NCBI RefSeq assembly: GCF_019703515.2
Contig: NC_059365.1
Span: 39,198,001-39,262,000, forward strand
DNA from: Myxocyprinus asiaticus
Lineage: Eukaryota > Chordata > Actinopteri > Cypriniformes > Catostomidae
DNA: 64,000 bases
Direction of reading: 5' to 3'
A program made the position numbers and the translations under genes. Positions 22,932-35,633 of this stretch are shown in pieces. Under the pieces are notes generated by a model, which searched no databases, had not been told where the DNA came from, and was given only the letters and a program-made list of their open reading frames with translations. Every line of letters begins with the position of its first letter. Position 1 is the stretch's first letter.

Positions 22932-22964
22932 CGACACAACATCGAGTGAGTGACAGATAGGGAA

Positions 22965-24043
22965 CCATATTTAGCACTCTAAAACAGGACTGACAACTGT
23001 ATTTTGCTGCTCTATGAACATAGCCAAACAGACAAGACAAAGAGAAAGAAAAAAGATTGAAGGATTGGGAACAGGGAAGACTGAAGAGATATGAGAGAGA
23101 AAGGGAGGGAGACTCATTCGTTGCACAGGCGTGATAGTTTGCGCCTGACCCAGATTAGAAGAACATAGCATAGCATCACACGCCTTTGATGGAGGGATTA
23201 TTACAAGCGCCAATTGAAGTTGCACAATTAATGCATGCTTCACACATAAGGGGCCATCTGCACACACGCATGCAGGCGGAAGGCGGCCCTTCAAGTACAC
23301 AATCAGGCAGATGAACCAATCAGCAGAGTAAGCTAGGTTGATTGACAGGCCGGAAGTGAGCAGTGTTAAAGTCATCAACTCAGGCAGCAGTAAATACAGG
23401 ATAAACAGTGGAGAGACAGACAGATCTGCTGGATTGCTGGATCACAGAAACGCTCCTGCTTTTGCATGGCCTCATTAGGACTGAGCTCTGCGCCATTCCA
23501 TTGTGTCCTCTATGCTCTAAACTCACACCCAAAGTATTTATGTTAAAGAGGCTAAATTTAGTCTCTCTTCCTTTCTTTCTCTCTTCCTCTTCCACTCTTC
23601 TTTCCCAGTTTAACCTTTATTATGTTTTGAACTAGATCTGTGAACAGGTATCTGTGTGTGGCAGCAAGTTACAGTATTTCTACCCCTGTCCACTTCCTGT
23701 GTTGTGTTCTAATGATTTAAATGTGATGCCACAGTTTCCAGACAGTCCCTCTATTACATGGTGCATCCTCTGCAAGGTTCTAGTGTCAGTTCATCCAAAA
23801 ATTAAGATTCTGTCATTATTTACTCACCATTATGTCATTCTATACCTGTATGCTGTTATTTATTCATGGAACACTAAAGGAGACATTCTGAAGAATGTTA
23901 ACACTGCTCTTTTCCATATAAGGATAGGTCATTGTGACTATATCTGTCAAGATCCCAAAAGACCAAAAAGCACGATTAATATACAATTATGGTAGTCTAT
24001 ACAAATTGTGAACTATATACAAAGTATTCTGCAGCTATACGAT
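22965..24043. other. Non-coding with a MITE fragment
   Basis: No gene is supported. 23790-23940 (CAGTTCATCCAAAAATTAAG, TCATTATTTACTCACC) is a diverged left end of the GGGTGAACTAT-end MITE family. The open frames at 23380-23640 are of low complexity. Confidence 0.45.
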
Positions 24044-24504
24044 TAGGGATGGGAAACTTAAGGAACTTAACGATTCCCATTCCATTTCTTCTTAAAGATT
24101 CTGATTCTTTTAATGATTCTTTTATTACTTTTGAGGAAGAATTATTTCATACAACATATAAGATACAACAAATAAGAAATACAATACAATTCTTGTAAAA
24201 AAAAAAAAAAAAAGCGTGTTACACATACTTTTTTTTTAGAGCTTACAGTAAATCCAATACCTGATTCTAACTATATATTAAATACAATTTCTAAACAAGC
24301 AAAAAAATGTATTAATACAATTCCACTGACTCATATGTATCTTTAACTACACTTTGTCATATGAACAACCAGTCAGTAACTGCACTGCTGGATTGAAGTC
24401 TCTGCATAACACAGTATCAGTTTAATATAATTTCAGCTGGACATGACGAAAGTCATTACTTGTGCGTCAGGAAGATTAATTCAGTACCTGCTCCCTCCCA
24501 CTAA
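24044..24504 (+). repeat. Possible hAT-like left terminus (TAGGGATGGGAA)
   Basis: TAGGGATGGGAAACTTAAGG resembles the TAGGG-type hAT termini elsewhere in the window. No right terminus was found. An A-run (24198-24213) lies inside. Confidence 0.35.
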
Positions 24505-24830
24505 TGTTTTTGATTCATTAAAAAGAACCGGCTCATAAAATTTATTCATTCAGGAATCAGACTACACTGGCTGGATGCGCTGTAATGTATGTTTTACAAT
24601 GTAGATTCAAAAGAACCGGCTCATAAGAGTAATGTGTTCGGGAATCAGACTACATTGGTTGCGTGTATGTTTTGCACTGCAGATTCAAAAGAACCGGCTC
24701 ATAAGAGTCATTCTTTCAGAAATCGGACTACACTGGTCACTCTGTATATTGCATGCTGTAGATTCAAAAGAACCGGCTCATTAGAGTAATTCGTTCGGGA
24801 ATCAGACTACATTGGTTACATTGGTTGCAC
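24505..24830 (+). repeat. Imperfect minisatellite, about four copies of a 79-90 bp unit
   Basis: The unit contains GATTCAAAAGAACCGGCTCA, TAAGAGTAAT and GGGAATCAGACTACATTGG. The AGAACCGGCTCAT core occurs near 24523, 24612, 24691 and 24769. Spacers vary in length and sequence. Confidence 0.85.
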
Positions 24831-25399
24831 TTTCGTATAGTCAAAATGGCAGGCCATGTTTGTTTATGAGTCATGCGAGAACCAGTAATGTTCGGCATAA
24901 CTGACGTCAAACCTGGCGCGATGTATCTTGATGCACCATTTTTTAATAAATGCAAATAAGATTTAAGAGATGCAGAGGAAGATTATCAGTAAATAACTAT
25001 TTAAATTTCCATCTTTTTTTGGTAATTTTTGCAGTTTGACAGACCTGATCACTATGAACTGTTGTTGCATGGAAAAGAGAGGTGTGAATATTTGTTAGAA
25101 ATTTCGGGTAACACTTTACTCTAAGACTGAATTTGTAAACGTTAGTTACCTACATCAAGTAACATGAACTAATAATGAACAATACTTTTACAGCATTTAT
25201 TAATCTTGATAAATGTTCATTTCTACATGTGTAAAGGTGGCCACCTGTGTGAGTGTTCTCAATCACATACATCTGTGTGCATGCTTAAGTTAACATCTCT
25301 AGTGACCCACAATGTGCATGTTTGTCTGTGTGTTTGTGCCTCTGTGTGGGAGGAAACAGTTTTCATCATCTTCCTTCAGTCCTGTATTTGATGTGAGAT

Positions 25400-25401
<2 letters not shown>

Positions 25402-25441
<40 letters not shown>
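25402..25441 (+). repeat. (CT)n microsatellite
   Basis: Forty nucleotides of perfect CT dinucleotide repeat. Confidence 0.97.
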
Positions 25442-25443
<2 letters not shown>

Positions 25444-25676
25444 ATGTATCATTCAGGTGGGCAATGGAGTTGATTAGCTCAATATCTGGTTAGATGGGCA
25501 ACACTATAGGTCGCATCACAGAGTTCTTAATATAAGCAGCCTCGCATTCTCACGTGCATGAATGAACAGCATATATCCATAATACTCTTAGTATTTCTGT
25601 AGTATGCAGTATGAATACTGTGCACAGTCTGCACATTTTCTGTATGCATGGATGGACCTATTTCAAATGCCAAATT

Positions 25677-26240
25677 TATGGAGCTAGAACAATGACTAAA
25701 GTAATTGAATCAGAATTGTGTTTATTTGAATTCTAGACATGTGACATCTAACTATTTAATGGTATTAAGTATTTTATACATTTGTCTTTTAAATAGCAGA
25801 TTATTTGTTTTGAATTTTTTTAGTGGTGGAATTAGCTGTAAAATTTTCAGATTAAGATGAAATTCTTCAAATCAAATACAAGTCTGACCGTGCCAGGGAA
25901 TTCTGGTAGCTCTGTGATCATTCGACTATCGTTCGAAGTTCAACTATTCTGATAATCTCTACTTTTCCCTGTGGAACACGGAAGCTTGACCTTTGGCCTA
26001 GATTTTTTACTATGTGAATTTTTAAGATCAGAATTTTGGAGTTCTGAATTTCTTCTTAATCAGAAAATGTAAAACTGTAATTTTATAATCTGAATATTTA
26101 CAGCTAATTTCACCTCTTAAAAAATGCAAAACAACAAATCTGCTTTTTAAAATATGCCACAAAAATCTTGTCACAGATCTAGAATTCAAATTAATAAAAT
26201 TCAGATTAAACTACTTTAGTAATTGTTACAGCTCCATACA
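25677..26240. repeat. Fold-back repeat
   Basis: Arms 25677-25870 and about 26050-26240 are imperfect reverse complements; for example, TTTGAATTCTAGACATGTGA pairs with the region around 26180, and GGAATTAGCTGTAAA pairs with 26100-26115. The centre of about 180 bp is unpaired. No coding potential. Confidence 0.7.
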
Positions 26241-26561
26241 ATTTTGCCTTGTTCCAGATTAAAATAAGGTTGTCAATGCAGTGCTGGGTAGATTACTTCT
26301 GAAATGTAATCTGGTACTGATTACAAATTACACTATTTAAATTTAATCAGTAAGGTAATATTTAAGATTACACTATTTAGTTAATCTAGTCTGATTACTT
26401 TTGGATTACTCATTGCATATTTTGATGTAAATCTAATCGTTCATTTTAATTGCATTAAGTACCAATTAAAATTCCTTTCATTAAACATTAGTAAAACATA
26501 TTTACTTACATAAACATATATAAGCCTACAGAACCTCTTTTTAAGATTGGAAGTTGAAGCT

Positions 26562-26586
26562 TTATATATATATATGTATATATATA
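26562..26586 (+). repeat. (TA)n microsatellite
   Basis: TA dinucleotide run with a single G interruption. Confidence 0.93.
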
Positions 26587-26858
26587 ATTTTTGCAAGGCA
26601 AAGATTGCATTGCTCAGTTATTTTCCCCCATCTCTCTTTGAAAGTTGTTATTACATTTTTAGCATTAAAAGTTGTATGTGTTAACATAAGTTATTGCATT
26701 ATGAAATAACATGAAGTAACAATAAACAATAGCATATTTATAAATTAACAATTAAAGAAGATTAATAAATGCTGTAAAAACATTTTGTTCATTATTAGTT
26801 CATGATACCCAATGCATTTACTAATGTAAATGTATACAATCTTTGGTAAAGTGTTACC

Positions 26859-27919
26859 AAAATGCAAAATAACTGATTTATTTCCAAGCTGACAACTGGA
26901 TTCCACACTCTGAAATAAAAAAATGTAATAAGGCCACATCGTGTGACAACGTGATAAATGCAATGCGGTCATGTGACAACAATGTACTGTAGACTACTAC
27001 TGTTTGCAATGGTTATGTGTTACGTATTACATAATGAGTACTGCTTCACATATTTTTTTTAAAAGCAGGCAACATTCAGTTTATACTGTTGCGCAGTATG
27101 TAGTACTTTAGTATTCCATTCTAAATATGTCCTGTGTTCATTCCTGTGTGTGAGAGAGGCTACTGTATGTTCGTAGGTCATCCGGGTATTCCATTCATAC
27201 AGAAAACTGACCCTGATGCACATTATATACTGCATAATCTATATTACAGAAATAGTGAGAGTAGTATGGTACTACACTATTTCAAAGATAGCCAGAGAGA
27301 TTTCTGGGATACATCGGCAAGCACATCCATCCATCTACTGTCAAGTGCCTAATTCCCTGTCTCTCACACTTCTCATCCTCCACCCTCTTCACACATTCCC
27401 CCTCTCTTTTCTTTCACCTCCTCTTGTTTCATTTATCGCCAGTCTCCTGTCAACACTCGCTCTTAGTTTCTCTGCTGGGCTTTAACATCCCGTTCATGTT
27501 GTGTGTCGGCACTCGATGGGGGGCATGCATGAATTAAAACAGACGGCAATCTGGAGAAAATGTCCATCTTTAAAACCGATTGGATTATGCTGAAGTTCTC
27601 ACTGAGAGCTTTGAATGTGTGCAAACAATTTATTCTTGTTTTAAAGCCGGTGCATTCTCAGGAGCCAGGAACACCGATTAGTAACAATCATAAAAAGATA
27701 CACTGCGATGCAATTAACATAACCTGGTTATTATTGTCGCATTACTACATTCCTTGAGGAAACAGATGGAAGTGAGATGCGTTCTGTCTAACGGTGAATA
27801 CAGCACATAATAACTTGTGGAAATGATCAAATTATTCTCAAGCAATCTACCCAGTTCCCCACTGTGTGCTTGTGTTTAATTATGCCAAGCACTACTTTCC
27901 CCTCCTTTCTTCACTATCA
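26859..27919. other. Non-coding, nothing recognised
   Basis: AT-rich with a C/T-rich part at 27350-27480. The open frames at 27134-27485 have no domain and no coding-like codon pattern. Confidence 0.35.
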
Positions 27920-28410
27920 AAAAAATACCAAAATGTATCATGGTATTATTATACTTTTACATTATACTGGAACATTGTACCATTATATCATTACCATGAT
28001 TTTTGGACATGTACCATGGTAATATCGTGGTTTATAGGACATATTGTACCATGGTAGTATCATGTTTTGGACATGAACCATGGTATTACCATGTTACATG
28101 GTATTACTTCTTTGAAGTACCTTGGAGTTTCATGAAATATAATTATCCCAACCATGGCGTCTTCCAAACACTGCCTTCACTAACAAAAAATTACCACAAA
28201 GTACTATGGTATTACCATGTTTTGTTGGACATGTACCATTGTAATATCATGTTTTTGGACATGTACCATGGTTCTACCCTGGTATTGATTAAACTACCTA
28301 GAATATAAATACTATGTTATATAAATAGATATGTTACCACTCTGTACCATGGTATATATCAAAGTATAGTATCAGTATTACCATCTGATACTATACCATG
28401 GTACTGCTTG
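27920..28410. repeat. Repeat rich in ACCATGGTA palindromes
   Basis: At least ten occurrences of CATGGTA or TACCATGG, often joined to GGACATGTACCATGGTAATA, within about 490 bp. The same motif set occurs at 40930-41160 and in a looser form at 17690-17880, so this is a dispersed family with internal dyad symmetry. Confidence 0.7.
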
Positions 28411-29553
28411 GTTTTCCTGGGCAATCTTGCTGTTTTTCACATCCGCTGCATCCTCTCAATATCTTTCTCACCTTCACACTGGTTAATTTCTGTGTCCGCC
28501 AACTACATGTGGACAAACTCCCATATAGTCCTTGCCTAAAGCTAATTACCCTTGTCACCTAATGGTTAATATTACATAAGTGTGACACATATGCCACAGT
28601 ATGATTATTTCATGTAGAATGGCATATGTTGCTAAATAATTACAGGCAGCCACACTCCAGGGTTGAGGGATAGCCCGTTACAGTACACACATACTGTACA
28701 CACTCTCTCTCTCCCTCTCTCTCTAAAGCACACTCACTGTACATACTACGGTGGTCCAAAACATGCCTCCCTTGTCCGCTCCATATTCTTCAATAATCCA
28801 AACACAATTCCAGTGTTCATCACATACACAAAAATACTTATTTCTTGTGCACAAGCACTGCAGAAGTCTAATTAGCCCCTCTCTCCACTAACCACCCCAT
28901 ACATTCACAAACACATAAAATATTCCCACATCTAGTGGTGCTGCAGCATCCCGCATCCAAACTGGGGCTGCACCGTAAATCGGAAAAAAATTATTATAGA
29001 GATTACAATTACAACTGCTGCAATTAACTAATCGTAAAAAGTGTCAATTACAGAACTTCGTTGTGTCAAAATGTTACAGTATATTTTTTTAAAAAATGTG
29101 CCTGTTGTGTGCAAGTGCAAGACTGCAATGACAAATCAGATGCATTTAAATAAGTCTAGTATTCTAAAATTGTTTCGCTGCTCATTTTCTGTTTACAATT
29201 TATTAAAACATTTGACAAACACTTTTGTTTTTCATGCAAATCAAATCAGTCAGGATTCAGAAAACACAGATTTCAGCTTGTTTTAGATTTGTAGCCTACA
29301 TAAAAAATACTGCATGCAGCCCCAACGAAAGTAAGTATTTTAATGTAAATTCAATTAATCAAATAATCACAGTTGCAATATCAGTGGAAAATAATCAACA
29401 ATTATGATTTCTGTCATAATCATTCAATCCTAATCCTAACAATACCTATATGGTGACAGCATACAAACATTTATTATGATGGTATATTTTTCTATTGTTA
29501 AAACTGAGAATTTAAAAATGGCTGTAAACAGGCTGTAAGCTAGCTATAGATGC
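28411..29553. other. Non-coding
   Basis: Contains a (CT)n-like stretch at 28702-28722. Near 28966, GGGGCTGCACCGTAAATCGG resembles a hAT-like terminus without a partner. No gene. Confidence 0.35.
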
Positions 29554-30350
29554 TTAAAGGAATATTCTGGGTTCAAGTTACAAATTAAGCTCAATCAACA
29601 GCATCTGTGGCGTAATATTGATTACCATAAAAATGTATTTCAGTTTTTCCCTCCTTTTCTTAAAAAAAGCACAAATCTGAGTTACAGTGAGGCACTTACA
29701 ATGGAAGTGAATGGTGCCAATTAATAAATGTTAAAATACTATTTCAAAAGTATAGCCACAAGACATAAACAATATGGGTTGCACTTTATTTTACAGTATG
29801 TGTACTTTCGGTATACTTACACAGAGTTATATTAAGTAACTACATGCACTTAATACGGGTTAGGGTTAGTACCTAGTAATTACTATAGTTGTTATAATTA
29901 TATAGTACGTAAACATAGAACAGTACTGTCAAATAAATTACTAGAACGATTTTCATGTTAACATGGTTTTAGTGTGATAAAATTGCTTCCTAACCTTTTC
30001 TGTGTAAATTTATATCTGATTTTACAAATTTGTTTCCATGACGACATAACCGTAAACCCTAAAACGACTGTAAAAACAACTATTAAAACAGCTTTACAGC
30101 TCAAATAATAGGCCTACTCAAGTTTTAACAGAATAATTTTTATAAAATTATAAGATTCACATTTCTGCCTTTAAAGCCTCCAAAAATTGGCCTCATTCAC
30201 TTCCATTGTACTCCATTCACTTCTCACTGTAACCTCGATTTTTGCTTTATTAAAAGGAAATGAGGGATGAGTCAAAATGACTTTTGTGGTAATATTATGC
30301 CACAAATACTATCGATTGAGCTTAACTTGTATTGAACCCGGAATATACCT
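29554..30350. mobile_element. Long-TIR MITE (TTAAAGGAATATTCTGGGTTC ends)
   Basis: 29554-29720 and about 30183-30350 are imperfect reverse complements (ends AATATTCTGGGTTCAAGTTA and its complement), including the internal ACTTCCATTGTA block. The 797-bp element has no coding capacity. A diverged partial copy lies at 48330-48487 inside ube2d2 intron 3. Confidence 0.82.
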
Positions 30351-31315
30351 ATAAACACATTTGTGCATAATTATCTTCACATGAAATATATAGTACTGCA
30401 GTGTAACTTGCATTAGTACCACTGATACCACAGCCTTGTTCACAGTGTCTCCCTGTGTAACGATGTACCAACGAATCGATAAACTGCTTCAGAATGTTAC
30501 GCTAAAATACCCTCATAGGCCATTTGTGCGAGGATGTCCATGTCAGTGCACAAACGAGCTGACATTGCGAGCATCCCAGCGCATTTGCACTGCTTGACAC
30601 GAGCGCGCTCATGTAAGTTCTTAAGGCATTGTACATTTCACATCATTACACACATAAATCGAAACGGTAACTCACGCGATCATCTCGTTATCTGAGCGCT
30701 GGTAGCGACCCAACAAGCGTGCGCACCGACACGCGTACACGTACGTACGCGTAACACAAAAATGCATGAAATAATGCAAAAGCACGCTACCTTTAAGTCG
30801 TCCTTTCGCTGTCATCCTCAAAGTGCCAAAAATATTTCATTGGAACGAGATGTTAATCTCTCTCTCTCTGTCTCTCTCTCTCTCTCTAAGTCTCTCTCTC
30901 TCCCTTTTGTCCCCCCCCCCCCCCCCCCTCGGGTATCCTGGCACTGTATAACAGTTCACGCATCCGCCAGCAGGCGCTCGCAGCATCCGATGCGTTCGAG
31001 AGATGCGCCTCGCTTGCATCAGCATCACCGTGCATATCGGGAGCCTTATTGGGTTGCCAATTTAAAAAAAAAAAAAAGCTCATAGAGAATGATGTTTTAT
31101 TTTAGACATCCTTTGATTATAGATCACTCACCTGAAGCGTACACAAGGATGCATTTTTATCATCCTTTAAGCATATTTTCAAAACAAACAGACATCAGAA
31201 TTATCATGGAAACAGAATATAGAATTGTGAATGATGCCCAATTACGTTTAATTTTCGTACATTGCATGCTTACATATCATATTAAACCCAGCGCACTTAC
31301 ATTTAATGACGCGGT
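30351..31315. other. Non-coding, CpG-containing, with simple repeats
   Basis: Unusually CpG-rich for the window between about 30480 and 30760 (ACGCGTACACGTACGTACGC). Then come an interrupted (TC)n (about 30857-30902), a C-homopolymer (about 30911-30928) and an A-run (31064-31076). No exon is recognised. Confidence 0.5.
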
Positions 31316-31800
31316 CGGTAGGGTTTAAACCCATGTCTGCGTTGGACATCTTCATGGGTTGTTGTAGATACCGGGGAAAGTGCGCCTACTCCTAACGGGC
31401 GAGCGTACGGTGTTCGGTGCTGCGGGATGCGCTGGCTGCAGAAGCAGCATCACTTGGTGCGTCTCTCCTCCGTCTACCGTCAGTCAGGGGAAGATGCGTC
31501 GCGGTTTCTCCGGGAAAACAGCGATGCCGTGGGTGCTGGACTCCGTGTGGGGGCGGATAGATAGATGGCTAGATAGATGGATGGATGGAGCGACAGGAGG
31601 GGGGCTGGGAGACTTATGCTCGGTTCAGGGTATCCTCAGCGCGTTGCAGCACCACCCCGACATGGCGAAGGCAGGAACTCCCACGCTCTGGTTTGCAGGG
31701 ACTGCCTCATACCGCCATCACGCGGAGGCTAATTCGGGGTTTCCCTGCGAACGAGAATGAGATAAGCGAGCGGGCGACCAGGCTTTGTTGCTGCTTTACT
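31316..31800. promoter_or_regulatory. CpG-rich island, possible promoter or 5' exon
   Basis: Dense CpG and GC content stands out from the AT-rich surroundings (GCGCTGGCTGCAG, GATGCGTCGCGGTTTCTCCG). A 126-codon open frame at 31380-31760 has no recognisable domain and may be incidental. Direction and gene are unknown. It lies directly before a giant microsatellite. Confidence 0.35.
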
Positions 31801-31891
31801 GACGTCATGTTTTTTTAATGCTTCATGGCGAAGAAGTCTGGTTGTCAACGATCTGGTTGTACCTTAATTGTACAAAATAAAGTTACGTTTT

Positions 31892-33347
<1,456 letters not shown>

Positions 33348-33371
33348 TACTTTTTACCACCTTAAGTAGCC

Positions 33372-34447
33372 ATCTCAGTAGGGCTGAATAATTATCTGAA
33401 GGACCAGGAACCTATCACGTCTATTAAACAATTACAACAATTTCCCAATGCAGACATCGTAGTACCTTTAATCCATTATTCAGATAAGTTGCCGGCTCAA
33501 AAGCATAATTTGTTAGGTCGTCTTAACACTTACATTCAGTCCAATTATAAGACCTTATTTTGTATACATTTTTCCAAATTTCATACACATTTTTCAGATC
33601 CGGTTCACTGGACTAATGAGACTGCCTTGAACATCTTGGAAAATTGGCTTAGACAATTAAATTGCCGAGGGGGGATAATTACCCAACTAATATCTCACAG
33701 CAATCTAATATTCTGAATTTTTTTTTAAACTCACAGAAATTAAAAAAGAAGTTTTGGAAAAAGGATTAACATTTGTTCCAACACCACATGGGGTAAATCG
33801 CATGTCATGTAGGCGAGATCTTCATCTGTATCATAGGAGACTCAAAATTTTAGGTTAATTTGATTTTCAATTAAATACAGAAATTTTACTGTTTTACCGG
33901 GAAGTCAGTGGGAACCAAAATTGGGACATGTTCCTTCAGCAATTTGAGAATTGATTCAGGGAGATACAGTTTTTTTTTTTAGGAAATCATATTTAACCAA
34001 AGAACAGTATAAAGCATTACATGATTTAAGGGTAAATACAGAAATAATTATAAAACTGCCGGATAAAGGATCAAAAATAGTAATAATGGATAAGGCACAA
34101 TATTTACAGGAGGCCAGCAGGCAATTAAATAACACCAAGCATTACTTAACTCTTACACATTCTATACAATTAGAAACTGCTAGAATGATTTATGAAATAA
34201 TGTTTGATTTATATAAACAAAAATATATTAAATATAAACATTTCTGTACCTCTCTGGCCTAGAACAGCCAAGGTCACATAAATTCTGTCTTCTTCCCAAA
34301 ATACATAAGCCACTGGAGTCGTGGACGGTTCCTTATATGATCCCATGTGCACGACCGATTATAAGTGATTGTGTTTCAGAATCGTATAGATTAGCGGAAT
34401 TTATAGATACGTTTATTTACCCTTTGTCTGAAAAACATTGTAGCTAC
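33372..34447 (+). pseudogene. Penelope-like element ORF, N-terminal and first RT part
   Basis: Frames in turn give a N-terminal domain (PLIHYSDKLPAQKHNLLGRL), a GLTFVPTPHGVN segment, then LPDKGSKIVIMDKAQYLQEA (33951-34262) and MIPCARPIISDCVSESYRLA (34337 on), matching the order in Penelope-like reverse transcriptases. Several stops and frameshifts occur. The last 8 bp (34440-34447) are the duplicated target of the hAT MITE. The 5' boundary is unclear next to the microsatellite. Confidence 0.8.
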
Positions 34448-34709
34448 CAGGGGCAGGGGCCAGAGGGTGGCACGGGGTGGCAGCCCACTTGCCACCCCAA
34501 CTCGGACCCCGCTCGCATCCTGGAGATGGTGCGCAATGGCTTAACCCATCCATGTCGTGAATAATCCATAGCAACGTTTCACCCGTGTCTGGTGGACACA
34601 GCGTTCTGCCTCAGTAGACACTCCCCACCCTAATCAGACGAAATTACTGGATGCCACCCCTTACTCGACTCTTGCCACCCCCTGGCAAAAAATCCTAGAC
34701 ATGCCCCTG
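34448..34709. mobile_element. hAT-type MITE with exact 8-bp TSD
   Basis: 262 bp with ends CAGGGGCAGGGGC and TGCCCCTG, flanked by GTAGCTAC on both sides (34440-34447 and 34710-34717). Removing element plus one TSD restores continuity of the Penelope-like reading. No coding capacity. Confidence 0.93.
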
Positions 34710-34717
34710 GTAGCTAC

Positions 34718-34956
34718 ATCAAAAGAATTTATGAGTTTGTAATCAAGTTAAAACTATTGAAGTACCTAAGAACTCTCTCCTTTTCTCTATTTATATAGAT
34801 ATTCTATACACAAACATCGATACTACACTAGGATTAAATGCAGTTAGGGAGGCTTTTGCAATGTATCCAGATTCTAAATGTCTGGAGGAAGGCCTTTTGA
34901 CCCTACTATATCTTGGTCTTACTCATAATGATTTTGAATTTAATGGGAAATATTAC
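34718..34956 (+). pseudogene. Penelope-like RT, middle segment
   Basis: Reads KRIYEFVNQVKTIEVPKN-like codons, then LLFSIYIDILYTNIDTTLGL and TLLYLGLTHNDFEFNGKYY. In the RT family the motif is normally S-L-D-V or similar; here the catalytic Asp position reads Tyr (tat), a likely inactivating change (inferred). Ends where an LTR element inserted. Confidence 0.8.
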
Positions 34957-35633
34957 TGTGGCAGTGGGGGCATGGTCGAGCGTCCGCCCGGAGAAAGAGA
35001 AAGCGGTAAGAGTGCATACACTTGAGCCAGATTATGATTAACACCTGTTTCTAATTGCAGTAAGCTTGGGGAGAGCAGGATATAAGAGACCATGCCACCG
35101 ACAGAGACTCAGAGAGAGTCTGGGTCCAGACATTGTGGAACTAAAGTGACATCTGTGAAGCTGAAAGATTATCAGTTTATTGTGAAGCTGAAAAGCTATT
35201 GATTAATGTGAAGCTGTAAGCGCTGGTGTGCTCTGAAGTAAAAGTCCTACCTTTGAGTTCAAGTTCCAAGTTTCCTGTGTCCTCCTTCCCTCCCTGTGTG
35301 AAGTTTGTTACACTGATGCCGAAACCCAGGAACAAGATCGAAGACGGTATGCCTCATGGAGTCCTCACCACTGGCAGAATTCCTCAAATCCCTTGCTGGC
35401 CTACACCACTCTCACCAACAGGCCCTGCTTGAGCTCCCCCCATGCCTCCACCCATGCTCGTGAAGATGGGGGCGGAAGATGACCCGGAAACCTTCCTTGA
35501 CCTCTTTGAGCAGACTGCTGAGATCTGGGGATGGCCGCGTGCTCAATGGGCAGCCCGGCTCATTCCTTTGTTGTCCGGGGAGCCCCAGTTCGCTGCTCAA
35601 CAACTGCTGGCACCCTGTGTGAAGTTTGTTACA
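34957..35633 (+). mobile_element. LTR retrotransposon remnant (Gmr1-related)
   Basis: A full LTR (34957-35312) starts TGTGGCAGTGGGGGCATGGTC and ends GTTTGTTACA. A primer-binding-like TGATGCCGAAACCC follows. Next comes a gag start, and then abruptly the last 22 bp of the second LTR (about 35612-35633). Nearly all the interior is deleted. The LTR start resembles that of the Gmr1-type element at 36451. Flanks ATTAC and ATTCT are only a weak match for a 5-bp TSD. Confidence 0.8.
35442..35611 (+). pseudogene. gag N-terminal fragment of the LTR remnant
   Basis: Reads MGAEDDPETFLDLFEQTAEI, GWPRAQWAARLIPLLSGEPQ and FAAQQLLA, the capsid start in Gmr1-type/gypsy gag. It is cut off after about 55 codons by a deletion joining it to the 3' LTR tail. 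Confidence 0.75.

Larger units (their letters stand above)
18135..22964 (-). mobile_element. DIRS-type (tyrosine recombinase) retrotransposon
   Basis: On the minus strand: gag, reverse transcriptase plus RNase H, then tyrosine recombinase. It is bordered by inverted terminal repeats of about 165 bp rather than LTRs. An internal complementary region at 18402-18492 matches, in reverse, both outer ends: its first half matches the left end (GTCCTGGTTACTTGCG), and its second half the right end (TGAGTGACAGATAGGGA). This is the DIRS hallmark. All coding regions carry frameshifts, so this copy is defective. Length 4830 bp. Confidence 0.92.
25107..26858. mobile_element. TIR element with GGTAACACTTTAC ends
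   Basis: Starts GGTAACACTTTACTCTAAG and ends CTTTGGTAAAGTGTTACC. The subterminal arms are also inverted: TTTTACAGCATTTATTAATC (about 25189) against its complement near 26755-26775. It could be one element with later insertions or two facing fragments. Inside are a (CT)n tract, a fold-back element and another repeat terminus near 26279 (CAGTGCTGGGTAGATTACTT). Confidence 0.5.

Noticed and set aside
24505..24830. CRISPR-like array
   Set aside because: Four units of 79-90 bp with diverged repeats and no uniform spacers, in a vertebrate genome. Minisatellite.
31380..31760. 126-codon open frame in the CpG-rich segment
   Set aside because: No domain, odd composition, and includes a GATA/ATGG simple-repeat stretch. 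Kept only as a CpG-rich region, not as a gene.
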